Below, piece after piece: positions 12,195 to 23,862 of a DNA stretch of 64,000 nt. The first letter of the stretch is position 1. Each line of letters begins with the position of its first letter. The stretch spans positions 124,001 to 188,000 of the forward strand of contig JACGCN010000038.1 of NCBI GenBank assembly GCA_014905825.1, written 5' to 3'. A model generated the notes under the pieces. That model was not told where the DNA came from. It saw only the letters and a program-made list of their open reading frames with translations, and searched no databases. The position numbers were made by a program, and so were the translations under genes. This DNA comes from Lyophyllum atratum. Taxonomy: Eukaryota; Basidiomycota; Agaricomycetes; Agaricales; Lyophyllaceae.

Positions 12195-12277
12195 GGTCGT
12201 GAATGTGGCAGGGTTGTCGTGGGAATCTAAACACAAAGGTCAAGACGCGCTTGGTTGTATTTGGCTTTCTTCTATTT
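12195..12277. promoter_or_regulatory. 83-base bidirectional promoter gap (Mif2 / tRNA thiouridylase)
   Basis: The ATG codons of two divergent genes are only 83 bases apart, so both 5' untranslated regions and core promoters must fit in or overlap this stretch. No TATA box is evident. Confidence 0.55.
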
Positions 12278-13991
12278 ATGGCCACCTGCCTGACTCGCCG
12301 CCTCCTCGCTCGATATTTTCAACGAGTGCCTACACGTAGGTACGCGACCGATGCTGGCCACACAGAACCCAAGAAGGGGGATAGAGGTTCTTCTAATTTT
12401 ATCAGCCCCCTTGGTATATCAATCTAATGTATCGCAGTGGTTGTTGGTATGTCAGGAGGGGTGGACTCATCGGTAACGGCAAAATTGCTCGCAGACAAGG
12501 TGGGGATGCTCGATCAATGCCATATATTTGTATCTCACACTTTTTTCTGTGGTAGGACTATGATATATCTGCTGTATTCATGAGGAACTGGGACACGCGA
12601 GACGAGTTTGGCACAGACAAGGGCTGTGAATGGGAGAAAGATTGGGAGGATGTACAGCAAGTGTGCAAGGTCTTGGACATACCTTGTGAAATGGTACGCC
12701 ACGTATTTTATATCCTGAAGCGTTTTAAACAATTGTTTCTGCCAACTAGATTGATTTGTCTCAAGAGTATTGGAATAGGGTATTCGAGCCCTCTCTACAC
12801 CAATGGGAAGACGGAGTCACGCCCAACCCAGATGTGCTATGCAACAAGTGCGAAATTCCTTGCTCTATCGAAACTTGAACTCAGCATTTTTCCTCAGAGA
12901 GATCAAGTTCGGCGCCTTGCTCGAGCATCTGCCTATCGCATCCTCAAGCTCGAATAAAACATGGTTTGCAACAGGTATTTGTGATGAAATCCGTAAGACC
13001 AACGAACACCAGGCTCAAGTCCACTAGGCCACTATGCCCGCAAAGCCTGGACACCACCATCACCGCCATCCCGCCATCAAACATCAACCCCCCGTGCCCA
13101 ACTCCTCCGTGCTGCCGACCTCACAAAAGACCAGACTTACTTCCTGGCATCCATTTCCGAACAAAGCCTCAACCGTGCCCTATTTCCTCTGGGTGGCCTA
13201 CTCAAATCAGAAGTCCGCGAACTAGCGAAAAAGTTCCAATTACCCACCGCCGAGCGGAAGGAGAGTATGGGGGTATGCTTCATCGGGGAAAAGGCTAAAT
13301 TCGGGGACTTCATCTGTACGCCGTTTTCAAATGCTGCCTGCCAAATTCATGACACTTATCATTCAATATCGACCCCCTGCAGCTGCGTACATTCCGCCGA
13401 ACCCTGGTCCCATCATAGATCTGTCAACAGGTCTAACGGTCGCAACACACGACGGGCTCTGGACATATACCATCGGACAGGGTGCAAAGGTGCGCGGGAT
13501 GAGCACGAAGGCGTTCGTAGTTCGGAAAGATCCCAAGCTCAACACTATATACATCACTCCTGGCTCGTGAGTTCCTCCCTTGTTCTCCCTTGAGATCCTT
13601 ACGACCTGGTGTATGGCAGGAACCACCCACTATTGTATTGTCGTAGCTTCAGGGTAGCCGACTTTACCTGGATATGGGCAGACTCGCCCCCACCTGACCT
13701 GGAGTCGGAAGCTGGTCACCGAGCGCGTCTGAAGATTCGGCATCGAATGGAGTCGGTTCCATGCACTGTGTACAGGTTCGTTTTCGTATGGCTGTCGAGC
13801 ACTCAAGATGGCCCGACATGTACTGAACCCATTCCTCTACCAGGAAAAAAACGGACACGCGTGGACTGTGCATCGAATTCGATAACCCCGAAAAGGGCGT
13901 GGCGCCCGGGCAGGTTGCAGTCCTCTACGATGCTGAAGGAGACTGGGTGCTCGGCTGTGGGGCCATCGCGGAAACCGTCCGTTATGGCTAG
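12278..13991 (+). CDS. SLM3: mitochondrial tRNA-specific 2-thiouridylase (MnmA/Slm3/MTU1)
   Basis: Nine exons: 12278-12386, 12438-12499, 12556-12693, 12750-12847, 12898-12974, 13028-13315, 13383-13566, 13620-13775, 13844-13991. They encode 419 residues. The start [17 protein letters not shown] is a basic mitochondrial presequence. [12 protein letters not shown] is the PP-loop that adenylates the tRNA uridine. [15 protein letters not shown] and TWFATGHYAR follow, with catalytic cysteines in LCNKE and GVCFIGE. The second half has [11 protein letters not shown] and [12 protein letters not shown], and the end has PGQVAVLYD. It should install 2-thio at U34 of mitochondrial tRNAs for Lys, Gln and Glu. 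The length is typical, and all nine exons join in phase. Confidence 0.93.
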
Positions 13992-14625
13992 GTCTTCAGC
14001 ACGAAGCGTTATAGGGCGGGGTCTAAGGAATCAGAGTTGATCTTTAATTATATTTTACTTTCGGTTCGACGTTAATAGCATTTGTAGCATGTAGGACGCG
14101 CTTTTAGATGGAATGCCTAGGACCTAGGATTGTACACTTTCGCTTGTCAGGCCTCATCACCGACAACAATTCGTCCCTACAGTGGTTTGGCTCTGCATGG
14201 ATGATATCGATGTCGGAACCCATCACCACTTTGCTGTTCACCTCAACCATATTCGTCCTCAACTTCCAGTTTCCGAACACTGAAAATGCTCCTGATTCTC
14301 CGTTGGAGTATGTAGACACTACCGCCTGCGCAGAATCATCATTTAAATTGGAAGTTCAGGTTGGACGAGAGTACAACAGGTCCTTGGCATTGCTGCAAAT
14401 ATTACCTTAACGTAGAGCGCACGACGCTATACGTAATCCCAACTGGTTTCCAGATGAGAACTTCTGAAGATACAAGACGCTCAAAGAGAGCAGACAATAG
14501 AAAATGGTCAAACATATGGGCCGGCGCTTGGAAAGGGCAATGATCAACACAAGTCAACAGCTGCAACCATTACCGCGGAATCAAATGACAAGTGTTTGCC
14601 GAAACCAATACACCGAATCCCACCC
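13992..14625. other. intergenic region upstream of the cupin paralogue
   Basis: About 630 bases. A 100-codon plus-strand ORF (14108-14410) is overlapped by antisense ORFs and resembles nothing I know. I see no remnant of a CENP-C motif or Mif2 N-terminus here. Confidence 0.45.
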
Positions 14626-15828
14626 ATGGCTGAACCGGCTGCAGGACCTAGTACTATCCCTGTTATTACAATATCCAGCGAATCCTTGGAGGAACAAGGA
14701 GATGAATCCAGTTCCAGCTCAAGCCCTACACTGTCTGAAGCGCAGACGGCACCGTCGACGATGGGGACCTCGCCACCTCCCATATATCTTCCCTTGAACT
14801 CCACAGATGACTCACTGTATGATACCAAAGAAATGTCTGCACCGGATGAGCAGGAACGTATCACTCCTGGGTCCTCGTCGTCCAGACCAAACCCATCGAA
14901 TAGTACACAACTCCCGCGCACACAGTCTGGCCCCGCAAGGACCACGAGGAGGAGCAAGGAAGGCAAGGGGACCCTGGACCCACCTCACGCAGCTGTGGAT
15001 GACAAGACACCGTGGCACGGCATGGTCCTCGACTACGGTCTAATGAAGCAGGAGGTTTCGAAGGGTGAGTCGTCGCTCCCAGTTCCTATACAACAGGCTC
15101 GAGGTAACCACTTCAAATGGCCACCATAGTTGTCGTATTCCCATCGAAGATGGTCTATACACCCTCTAACGCACCTTACAACCACCAATCCTGGGCATTC
15201 CAACAGTCGATGGGCTACTCCGATTTCATTCGCTCCGGCTTCCTTTTCCTGCAAGTCAACGGAGGGAAAGCACGGAAGAACGTCAAGGACAACGTTTACG
15301 TACGTGGCTGGGGCTTAAGAACCTGAAGAATATCTGAACATTTCTCTAGGTTTTCGTTGTCCTCGAAGGAGCGGTGGAGGCTACGATCCACCGCACGTCC
15401 TATGCAGTATCCGCCGGTGGCGCCTTCCTAGTACCTCAAGGTCAACTTTCTCTTCCTCCTACCATCCTCTGATGCTGACGTCTCCTCTGAACACAGGGAA
15501 TGATTATTCCATCAGAAATATCTCCGACAAGGACGCAAAGCTCTTCTTCACCCAAGCCCGCAAAGAAGAGAGCGCAATCCGCCTCAACCGACCTTCCTCC
15601 AAGTCCCTAGTCCTGGCCGACTGGATCCTCCAACGCGTTATACTTAACCTACTGAGGCTTCGAACCCACGCGTTTGCCTGGTACTGGAAGAACCTGGCGA
15701 GGTATCAACACTACTTCGCTGGACGGAGGCTCTACTTCATCTTCTTCCTCCTCGGCCTCGCGGTCCGACGACTGCCCTTCATCGGCTCACCACCTATTCT
15801 CAACATACAGCTCATCCGTATGCGTTAG
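14626..15828 (+). CDS. CENP-C/Mif2 cupin-domain paralogue lacking the centromere motif
   Basis: Exons 14626-15064, 15130-15299, 15350-15440 and 15497-15828 encode about 343 residues. The first 140 are Ser/Thr/Pro-rich and disordered. They lead into a domain that reads KDNVYVFVVLEGAVEATIH, then AGGAFLVPQGNDYSIRNIS and DKDAKLFFTQARK. This aligns block for block with the Mif2 cupin 3-5 kb to the left. The three introns in the cupin part fall at the same places and phases as in Mif2 (phase 1, 0, 1). No CENP-C motif or Mif2 N-terminal block is present. The tail after FTQARK differs. In the simplest reading it is hydrophobic (YFIFFLLGLAV), but a GT-AG pair at about 15700-15806 would replace it with a polar end. 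Role unknown; dimerisation with itself or Mif2 is an inference. Confidence 0.75.
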
Positions 15829-16174
15829 CAATGATTATGAGATTATGGATAGATGGACAGGATCCAAGATAGCCCAGATTTAGAAGTGCTCAGTACTGGA
15901 TATATTTCCGAGGATTGTATGTATGTATGGTACATGTAAGATTATGGGAGAGAGAACGTAACGCAATGACCGAGGGTGATAAGTGGCCCACAAACCAAAA
16001 AACTAAAAACTAAAAGAAGGTAACTCGGAGAAATGCAAGATCATGAAAAAGGGACGAAGGAGAGCATATTGAGCGAATGTCAAGAAAAACTGAGGAAAGG
16101 GAGCTAGCACGATGATTGTTCCTGCCCGTTTGCACTGTTGCCCCCTCTTTCCAGAGTAGGAATACCTCATGTCA
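15829..16174. other. convergent intergenic gap
   Basis: About 350 bases between the 3' ends of the cupin paralogue and the disordered-protein gene. It is AT-rich, with no feature seen. Confidence 0.6.
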
Positions 16175-19100
16175 TCACCGGCGGTGTTCTCCCGAGATAC
16201 GAGGCACGGTAGCCGAGCGTACCGTTGCACTGCGTACGAACGGACTAGGGGCCGCCGAGAAGAACTCGGCTCCAACAGCTGTCGATGAGAGAGGTGCGGG
16301 CTCAAAGAACGACCCGTTGGGCAACGGCAGCGACGGGCGATTAAAATTCCGCTGGCGCCCAGGGAGCGCCGGCGGCAAGGGCGTGTCGTCAGGGACAGAC
16401 GGGAACGAGTCAAAGAACGGTGAAGGTATCGAGCTCGTCGACGAGTCCATCGAGAAGTCCGACACCCAAGAATCCGGGCGGGAGTTGTAATTCTGCGGAC
16501 TTGGGAGGAGCGAGTCCGCCCCGGGGGAGGTCGCGAGGACGGATTCGGTGATGGTCTCCTCGGACCGCATCGCTATGACCGGGAGGTGGGGTGTGTAGAC
16601 TGGACTTGTCGGTTTGGCCGAGAAGAGCGCAGCCATATTGTGCGTTTCTTGGGCGGGATGGGGGGTATACACGGGGCTGGTTGGTTTAGCTGAGAAAAGA
16701 GCATCCAAGTTCTGAGTCTCTTCCGGGTGGTGGCCGGGGTGGGGCGTAAACACCGGACTTGTCAGCTTCTCCGAGAATACAGAGTCTAGCCCGAGTGGCT
16801 GAGGGGCCTCCTGGCGTGGCAGGCCTCCCATAGGAGGGAGGGGCCGGTAGACAGGACTCGTCGGTTTGGCAGAGTATACCGGAGGGAATTGAGACGTCGA
16901 GGCAACGTAGAGGGACGCAGATCTCCTGGGCGAGACGAGCTCCTCAGGTGGGGAGGGCAAGTCCTGTTCTCCAAGGGCTGGAACCGCAAGTGAGAAGGAC
17001 AAGGGATCAAGAGGCGGTATCAGCGCAGCCGCAGACTTTGCAGCAGCAGACTTGGCCAGACGATCTGTGATAGATATGTCAGCGTTAAGAGTCACCGGTT
17101 ATACAAGTAACAAAAGGACTAACCAATAGCTTGATACGGGCTATTCGTACTGACAGTCGACTTCGTCCTCCCTCTATTCCACATCTTATCAGCAAATGAT
17201 GCCGCCCTTGCCACTGGACTCTTCTTAGGCGACAAAGACGGCCACGTAATCCCCGTCCCGTTCCAAATGCCTGCATGGCCAGACTCAACAGTGGACGCAC
17301 CAGATCCAGCCGACTCCAACCCAGTCCCAGGAGGTGTGGGTATGCTCAAGGAATCCTCCGACGACATCTCAGATGATACCGAGACACTGTTACGGGAATT
17401 AGTGGCGGATGTGGTGGAAGAGCGGGAAGTGCTCGTCAGGCGTCTTAAGCCCGCAAAATACTGGCGAGGGGATTTGGGCGATGTCTGCGACGAGGCTTCT
17501 GCATCCACCGTCTCCGGGGTCGGGGCTACTTCTCTTTCGGGAATGGAAGCGATGGGTGGAGTACTTTGGTGGGTGGGCGGCGTAGGCTGAGGCCGAAAAG
17601 GCAGTAGAACCGACTTGGAGCGTGTGGGGTCCCTGGAAGCTTGGGTGTCCGTGGACGTATCCCTCCGATGTGAGGATTTGCTCCTCAACATCGGGTTGCG
17701 GAAGGAGCTCCTTGATTTGCTCTCCGTCGACTCCTGCTTGGCACGGGCTTTCGCCACGGCTTCGTGTTTCCGCTTCTCCTCCTCCACTTTCGCCCTAGCA
17801 GCCGCGTCCTTCTCCCTTTCCTTTTCTTCCTTCTCCTTCTGTTGTCGCTCCAATTTCTCTCGAGGCGCCGCCTCAGTAGGAAGCTCACCCTGCTCCAATG
17901 TCAGCTCCAACAACGCCGCCTCATGCAATAACGTCGCCAACTCCCCATACCCAGGACTCATCGGTGTCTCGCTAACTCCTGAACTCGTCCGATTCGGCTG
18001 GGGCGTCTCCGGCACCTTCGAGTAGAAGCTCGCATACGACGAGGACTGCACGGAAGGCGTCTCCGTGACCTTGCGGTGCACAACTGCAGTGAATGTCGAC
18101 GACTTGCTCGCTCCCTCTTGCTCTGTCGCACTTTGGCCATGCGCAACGTAGGTCCTTGCATGGGAGAAGGAGTGCGAGGGTTTATGCATGGAAACAGTAC
18201 CAAACTCCGTTTCGTTGACGTCGGGTGTAGGTGGGAAGTGCTCGAAGTTTTGTTGCTGCCGGTTGGCAGGTACGAAGACGGGGACGCCGCGGCTCGTGTG
18301 AGGGGTCACACGATGGGCAACGGCGACGTGGCTCGGGCTTGTCTCGATCATGCTGACGGGGCGGGCGATGGTGGTGCGTGGCGTCGCAAGGAGGGTAGCT
18401 TTCTCAGCTACTTCTGGAGGCACCGTCTTGGGTCGCAAGGCAGACGCCGCCTCCGCCTGGAGGGAGGTCGATTGCGGTACAGGGAGCACAACGGTGGGGT
18501 ATGCGGGTATCTGTAAATCAGGAACCGACTTCTTTGCCTTCAGAGGGGTTTTCGGGTCTTGCGGGGTTGCCGCTTCCTCGGCTCGGAAGGGTCGGAAGGG
18601 AGGGGGCGCGGCCAGTGGAGAGATCTGGCCGGGGAACATGTCGTGGATGTTCGCGACAACTTGGCCTAGGTCTTTTACTGCGTTTGCTAGTGTGAAGGGA
18701 CCCATGGGGGAAAGTGGGCTAGGGTTGGTTGGCGTAACGGCGGATGCGGGCACCACGACTTCCTCCTCCTTGAGAACAACCACTTCAGGTTTTTGAGGCG
18801 CAGGGGTTTCCTTGGTCGACGAAGAGGGGGTGGCGTTAGGGAGAACAGGGTCGGGTGTGGTTACTGTCGCTTGTTCAATCGCTGTGTCCGCCGCCTTGAA
18901 GGAAGATGTGCTATCTTCCGCCTCGCTAACTGATATAGAAGGAGTGATGGTCGAGCTCTCCGATGCGACGACCTTCGCCTCTGCTTGTTCCAGGGAAGGC
19001 TCGACCACAGGTTCTGGCACCTTGGTCAGTACTGGAGGCTCGACGGATGTTGTTGTTCCCTGCGATACGCTTTCCGACGGAGTGGTGACCTCAGACACCA

Positions 19101-19900
19101 CTTGTTCCGGCTCGAGTTCCGCTGAAGGCGACAGGACGATAGAGGGAGGAGATGGAATAGGCGCTTCTGTTTCAGGGGCCACCTGCTGACTCGGATCCTC
19201 AGATGGAGGTTCCTCTTGTAGGGTAGACAGAGATGGTTCCACATCCGAAGAAACGTCCACCTTCTTCGTCTCCTCTGTTGTCGACACGGCTGTGGGTGGT
19301 ACTGGTGCGGGTGACGATTCGCGACCATTGAGGTTGCCCTCAACTCGGCGAGCATGCTCAAGTGCCGTGGCAAACGGCATCCCACGGGGTGAAGGGTCCC
19401 TTTCCCAAGTCCCCGTATGCTGTGGGGTTAGCCCCTGGAACGAGGTAGCAGGGGAAGACGGTGACGACGGAGACGAAGGAAGGAAGTTCGCCGCGTCCGT
19501 AGGCATGATGTCCGCATCATCACCTTCCACACCCTCGAGCGCAGACAGTGAAAACGACCTAAGCGAATCGAACGGCGAACCCGAACGGCTGACTGTAGGG
19601 CCCCCACCGCTCACCCGCACTGCGCCGGGGATGCGGTTGCCATACAGCTCGCCGCGCCTCTTCAGCGGCCCGTTTTCTGCCAACGGCGGTGCTCCCAACC
19701 CGAAACTGCCTCGGGGGACGGGCACGCCGCCCTTCTTCTCGAACTTTGCTATCTTGTCACGTAGGCCCGCAGAGTTCGGGGCTGCAGGGCTGGGAATTGA
19801 GGGCGATGTGGGACGGGGACCTGGGGATACATTTCGTTGGTTCAAGGCTGCGATGCGCTCCTTGAGATTGACCTGGGGCGCCTGAGCCCTGGAGGTTGTC
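16175..19900 (-). CDS. long disordered Ser/Pro/Thr-rich protein, function unknown
   Basis: Two large exons, 17124-19900 and 16175-17064, give at least 1,220 residues. The 5' exon begins at an acceptor (ACAACAG) with no in-frame ATG near it, so a short first exon upstream is missing from this model. Near the N-terminus are NLKERIAALNQRN, GLRDKIAKFEKKGG and VPVPRGSFGLGAP, the only blocks that look structured or conserved. A charged coiled-coil-like segment (REKLERQQKEKEEKEREK) lies about two thirds along. The second exon has several copies of an AKPTSPVYTPHP-like repeat. Ser/Thr-Pro sites are abundant, suggesting phospho-regulation. I do not recognise the family; a cytoskeletal or cell-cortex scaffold would be a guess. 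Confidence 0.7.
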
Positions 19901-20255
19901 CTGTTGTCAAAAAATATCAGCACGGGTTCTGTCGTAGTCGTCAGTCAGCCCACTGACATTTATGAACGGAAATGTCGAAAGAGTGTTGAGTGAGAGCTAG
20001 ATGCTGCTACGGCCGACCAGCGACTGTAGTCACCACGTAGATACGAAAGGTGGAGAGCGAAGAGCAAGGAACCGTGGATCAGTTGGCGGACAGCCAGAGA
20101 GGTGGACGGCCGCACTGCACGCGGCCCCTGCAAAATGATGTTGAACCTGAAACGGGCGCTTAAGCGGCCGACCGTAGCAACCAAATGGTATCCATGTGCA
20201 TTCTATTACAAAAATTACGGGAGCTGTTGCCCGACCCTCCAAGCATTTCCTGCAG
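19901..20255. other. intergenic region with unresolved first exon
   Basis: About 350 bases. They should hold the first exon and promoter of the disordered-protein gene (both genes are on the minus strand) and the 3' untranslated region of the poly(A) polymerase gene. No exon could be fixed. Confidence 0.4.
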
Positions 20256-22750
20256 TTACATACTGCCCTCCGAGTCTATCCCAATAGCCTTCGACAACCA
20301 ATACGACCTGCGCTTGTCGGTCTTTTCTGGGTCTCTTATTGATCGTGATGATTCAACATCGCTGGCATAGTGGGCTTCTTCCTCGTCGTCTTCGCTCATA
20401 ACGGAGTTGTCGTCGTCATCGTCGGTGGTGAACACGGTATGTGTGTCTGTCAGGTTCCCCTTCCTTCGACGCTTTTTCGGAGGTTGCTGCCGACCGATGC
20501 TATACCGCCCCTCCTCGTCATCATCGAGATCAACCTCTCGATGTCGCTTATGATGAGCGTCTTCATGTTCCACATCAGCCTCCTGCCACGCTGTCTTCAC
20601 GCTCTTCGCTTCGCGGGAATTCGAGGACGAAGGGGGCTTTGCAGACCCATTCGACGCCCCTAGAATCTTCAGGTCGTTGCAATTGCCGATCACAGGTTGC
20701 GGCTTTACGCCGAGGAGATTGTGTAGCACGCGTTTGTCATACAATTCCTGCACGAGTTTGCGATGATTGATTGTCTACGCAACAAGTCGAGTAAGAATGC
20801 AATGTCCACGATTGCTAGGGAAATAACTCACTTCCTGCGTGACACCCATGACACTCGATAGGATACTTAGCTCCTCGGGCTTGTCCCGGTCGCGAAGGCT
20901 TACTGATCGGCCTTGTCTCCTAGCATTGAGAATACCAGCGATAAGGTAGGCGGTGGATGTCAAGATACCATGGGCTCCCGCAAACGTTGCCCGGACCTTC
21001 TGGAATGCAAAGGAACCCTTTGAGATGTCATTTGCTGTTGAACAGAGCAGTATTAGCGTCGAAACAACCATGGATTACCAAAAACAACTCACAAGGATCC
21101 GCGGGGTCTTCGATGGAAAGCAGGTTGCCCTTATAGTAATCATACCATCCGCGCTGCCTCTTGCTGAAATAGGTCCCCCCATCCCTCACCGAAATCCCCA
21201 CCTCCTGATAGTTGAAATAACACCCATACAGCTCAAAAAACTCCATCATCAACACCCCAAGGTTTTTATCCGCGTCAATTTCTCCCCTCCGAATCTTCGG
21301 ATGCATCTGCAAAAAGCTCACCGCCAGACACACGATACCATAACTCCCGAGCCCGCCCGAAAATACCTCATTCATGCTCCTCTGGCTCAAAAACGCCTTG
21401 GTGATCATGACGAGGCTCCGCAGAGCCAGGCTCCCCTTTCCCCCGGGTCCACTCCCATGCATGTCCCGAAGAAAACCGTTGATGATGTTTCCTGAGACGA
21501 TGCCGTTCTCCTGATTGATGCTGATGTCGACGTTGAACCGGCCGTGAGTGGTGATGAATTTGACGATGGGGACTTTAGCTTTAGCAATGATGGTGACGCG
21601 CTGCGTGATGCCGGCGCGTTTTATGGTGTTGGCGAGAGCGTGTAGGACGGTGACTTTGTCGCTGTAGGCCATGGATTGAGAGAGGATGACGAGATCGATG
21701 TCGCTGAGAAGGGTGTGAGTTCAGCGGTAGGGTTAGGATGGTGAGGGCGAGACGTACCCGAGAGGCAGATATAGTTTTGTTTCGTAGCTTCCAAAGGGGT
21801 AAACGGTAGCATCGGGAAAGGCACTAGTCACCGCTTTGGCGATGAGAGAAATCGTTAGGCCCCGTATTTCGTCTTCAACCGGCGATGGCGATATATAGTT
21901 CACGAAGGCTTCCACTTCCTTGTGTAGTCTGTTCTGAAGGTATGAGAAAGAGCATGAACAATAAGATAGAAGCGAAGGCGCACATTTCGGCGACATGGTT
22001 ACACTGGTCCCAATCCAATCCAGCAACCCATGGAGATTTCCTCGTCGAAGCGTCGAGACGCTGTTTCTTGTTCGCATACCCGTCGTTTGGATCAAATTCC
22101 TGCTTGCGCTTCGCACCAGCATCTCTGTCCCTGTGGCGCTCCCGGCCTCCGTCGCGATCCATATCCCTATCCCTATCTCTGGCACGGTCGCGGTAGCGGT
22201 CTCCATCTCTGTCCCTGTCCCTATCCCGACTTCTATCCCTCTTCCCATCCCGGTCCTTATCCTTGTCCCTGTCATCGTCCCGCTCTCGTGAGCGGTCCCT
22301 TTCCCTGTCTCTTCTTCGGTCCTTCCTGTTCCGTTCCCGGTCTTCCTCCCTTGGCGGTGTCCGTTCCCGCACAGGCGATCCTTCACGTTCCTTCCCCTTT
22401 CCCTTTCCTAAGGACCGCCCAGGGCTATCTGGACTTGACCCCACCTTCCCAGCTTCGGCAGGCGTGATCTTCACGACCCGCTCATCATCCGACACATCCC
22501 CAAGTCCAAAAGGTATAAAGTCCTCGCCTTCCTCAAACGTGCCCTTACTCGTGCCAGAGGTACTCGCCACAGCCGGATTCTGTGTTGGTGTGCCCGGGCC
22601 AGGAGGTGTGGGGAGCGTCGACCCGCTCGCTTCTAGTTCTGCCTCTTGTGAGGACCGCTTTTGCCGCCGCCGACGCGATCGACGGTTCTCTCTACCGTTT
22701 GGTGTGTTTTCGGAGGAGGGGTGCGGGGGGTTGAGCGGAGGGGGCTTCAT
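20256..22750 (-). CDS. non-canonical poly(A) polymerase of the Trf4/5-PAPD5 family
   Basis: Exons 21984-22750, 21758-21928, 21093-21703, 20832-21034 and 20256-20774 encode 756 residues. The catalytic nucleotidyltransferase signature is FGSYETKLYLPLGDIDLVI, with the two metal-binding Asp residues in DID. A third Asp is in RFNVDISIN. The central and PAP-associated domains follow: GGLGSYGIVCLAVSFLQMHP, KNLGVLMMEFFELYG, FSKRQRGWYD and SIEDPADPSNDISKGSF. Such enzymes add short poly(A) tails to aberrant nuclear RNAs in a TRAMP-like complex. The N-terminal 250 residues are unusual, with a long Arg-Asp/Arg-Glu dipeptide tract (about 22130-22350) like those of SR-type splicing proteins. The C-terminus is acidic then basic (PPKKRRRKG), probably nuclear targeting. 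Confidence 0.93.
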
Positions 22751-23096
22751 GTTGCCCAAGGTGAGGTATACCGTATAGCCCACCAAGAACTTTTCTTCAG
22801 CCTGCTTAGGCTCAATGTTTGGTTCAGATGTGATAGCCACACACACGCCTTCACTGCGATCGCAATCGGAGCTCCGACTTGTTTCAAATGTTTGGACCAC
22901 TACATAGACTCTAGTGTCGGACGCTGCACTTCGACCTCGACCATCATAACGCGTAATGATAGTATGAAAGGTACGGGTAAGGTGTCTAAAATGTTCTCTG
23001 GTATTATTTTATACCTGGAAACTGCCGAGATACTATGACCACTGTGGAGTCTGCCCTGAACTGTTACTTGGCTGATTGCAACTGCGGCCGCCCATA
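22751..23096. promoter_or_regulatory. divergent promoter region
   Basis: About 350 bases separate the start of the poly(A) polymerase gene from that of the small hypothetical gene to its right. The polymerase frame stays open upstream to about 22900 but has no convincing extra exon. Confidence 0.35.
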
Positions 23097-23624
23097 ATGG
23101 TTGTCGAGCGTTATCAACCTCTCTCGCTAGAAAGGCCTAAATACCAAGCTCCTCCTCCTCCTCCAAGCTGGTCTACATGGGTTCAGTTCAAGCATTCCCT
23201 TGAGGTTGGACGCATCGAATCACCTTTTCAATTGCCCTCACCTAACTATCGAAGTGGAGTCCGGATACATCTCAGTAGCCCTTCTCACGATGCGACTCCT
23301 TGGGAAGCTTGGGAACTGGACATGGACTTCTTTACCGCCCTTTCTCGTTGGACCCTCGAACTACCGGAAGATACACTCGATCGTCTTTTCAACGATGTCT
23401 GCGGAGCCATTGAACACAACAGAGAGTTCATCGAGGTCATCCCTGATAGCGTGTTTCCTACCCGCGGCCTCTTGAAATCTCTAGAGCACATCACCAAGCT
23501 CGATAACGTATGCGTTGCTTAACACTAGATGTCGGAAATGTCTTTCTATTGAGCGGCGATATCGTACACGATACTCGGCGCCAAGGCAGAAGTGCAGTCC
23601 TTTGCGAAGAATGTCATCCATTGA
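23097..23624 (+). CDS. small hypothetical protein
   Basis: Exon 23097-23507, followed by a putative second exon 23598-23624 after a 90-base intron (GTATGC...GTGCAG), gives 146 residues. The N-terminus has a Pro run (QAPPPPPSW). The middle reads like a small folded domain with conserved-looking aromatic residues (WSTWVQFKHSLEV, TPWEAWELDMDFF, LSRWTLELPE). There is no signal peptide or membrane segment. I do not recognise the family. The ORF is clean and starts with an ATG just after a GC-rich stretch. The final nine residues depend on the proposed splice; without it the protein is only slightly longer. Confidence 0.5.
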
Positions 23625-23862
23625 GTCAGCGAGATTCAATCCGCTTTTGCGTCGACACGAAGTACGGCCATTAGGATGGTAGGAGGCGCTTATTTTACAA
23701 ATGTAACGTGGAGAAATCCTTGCAAAAATGCGGTATGTTATTCCTCATTCAATAATACCAGAATCTGGGTTAGGGGGTCCTCCCCGCAGGGATGTGATTG
23801 GTGAGATCTGTAGATGGGAAACTGCGCGTCTGGTGCGTTCCGTGTCTTGAGACAGAAAGGAA

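Noticed and set aside
17267..19885. Several plus-strand ORFs of 100-200 codons
   Set aside because: They are antisense shadows of the long GC-rich disordered-protein exon and show no family features.
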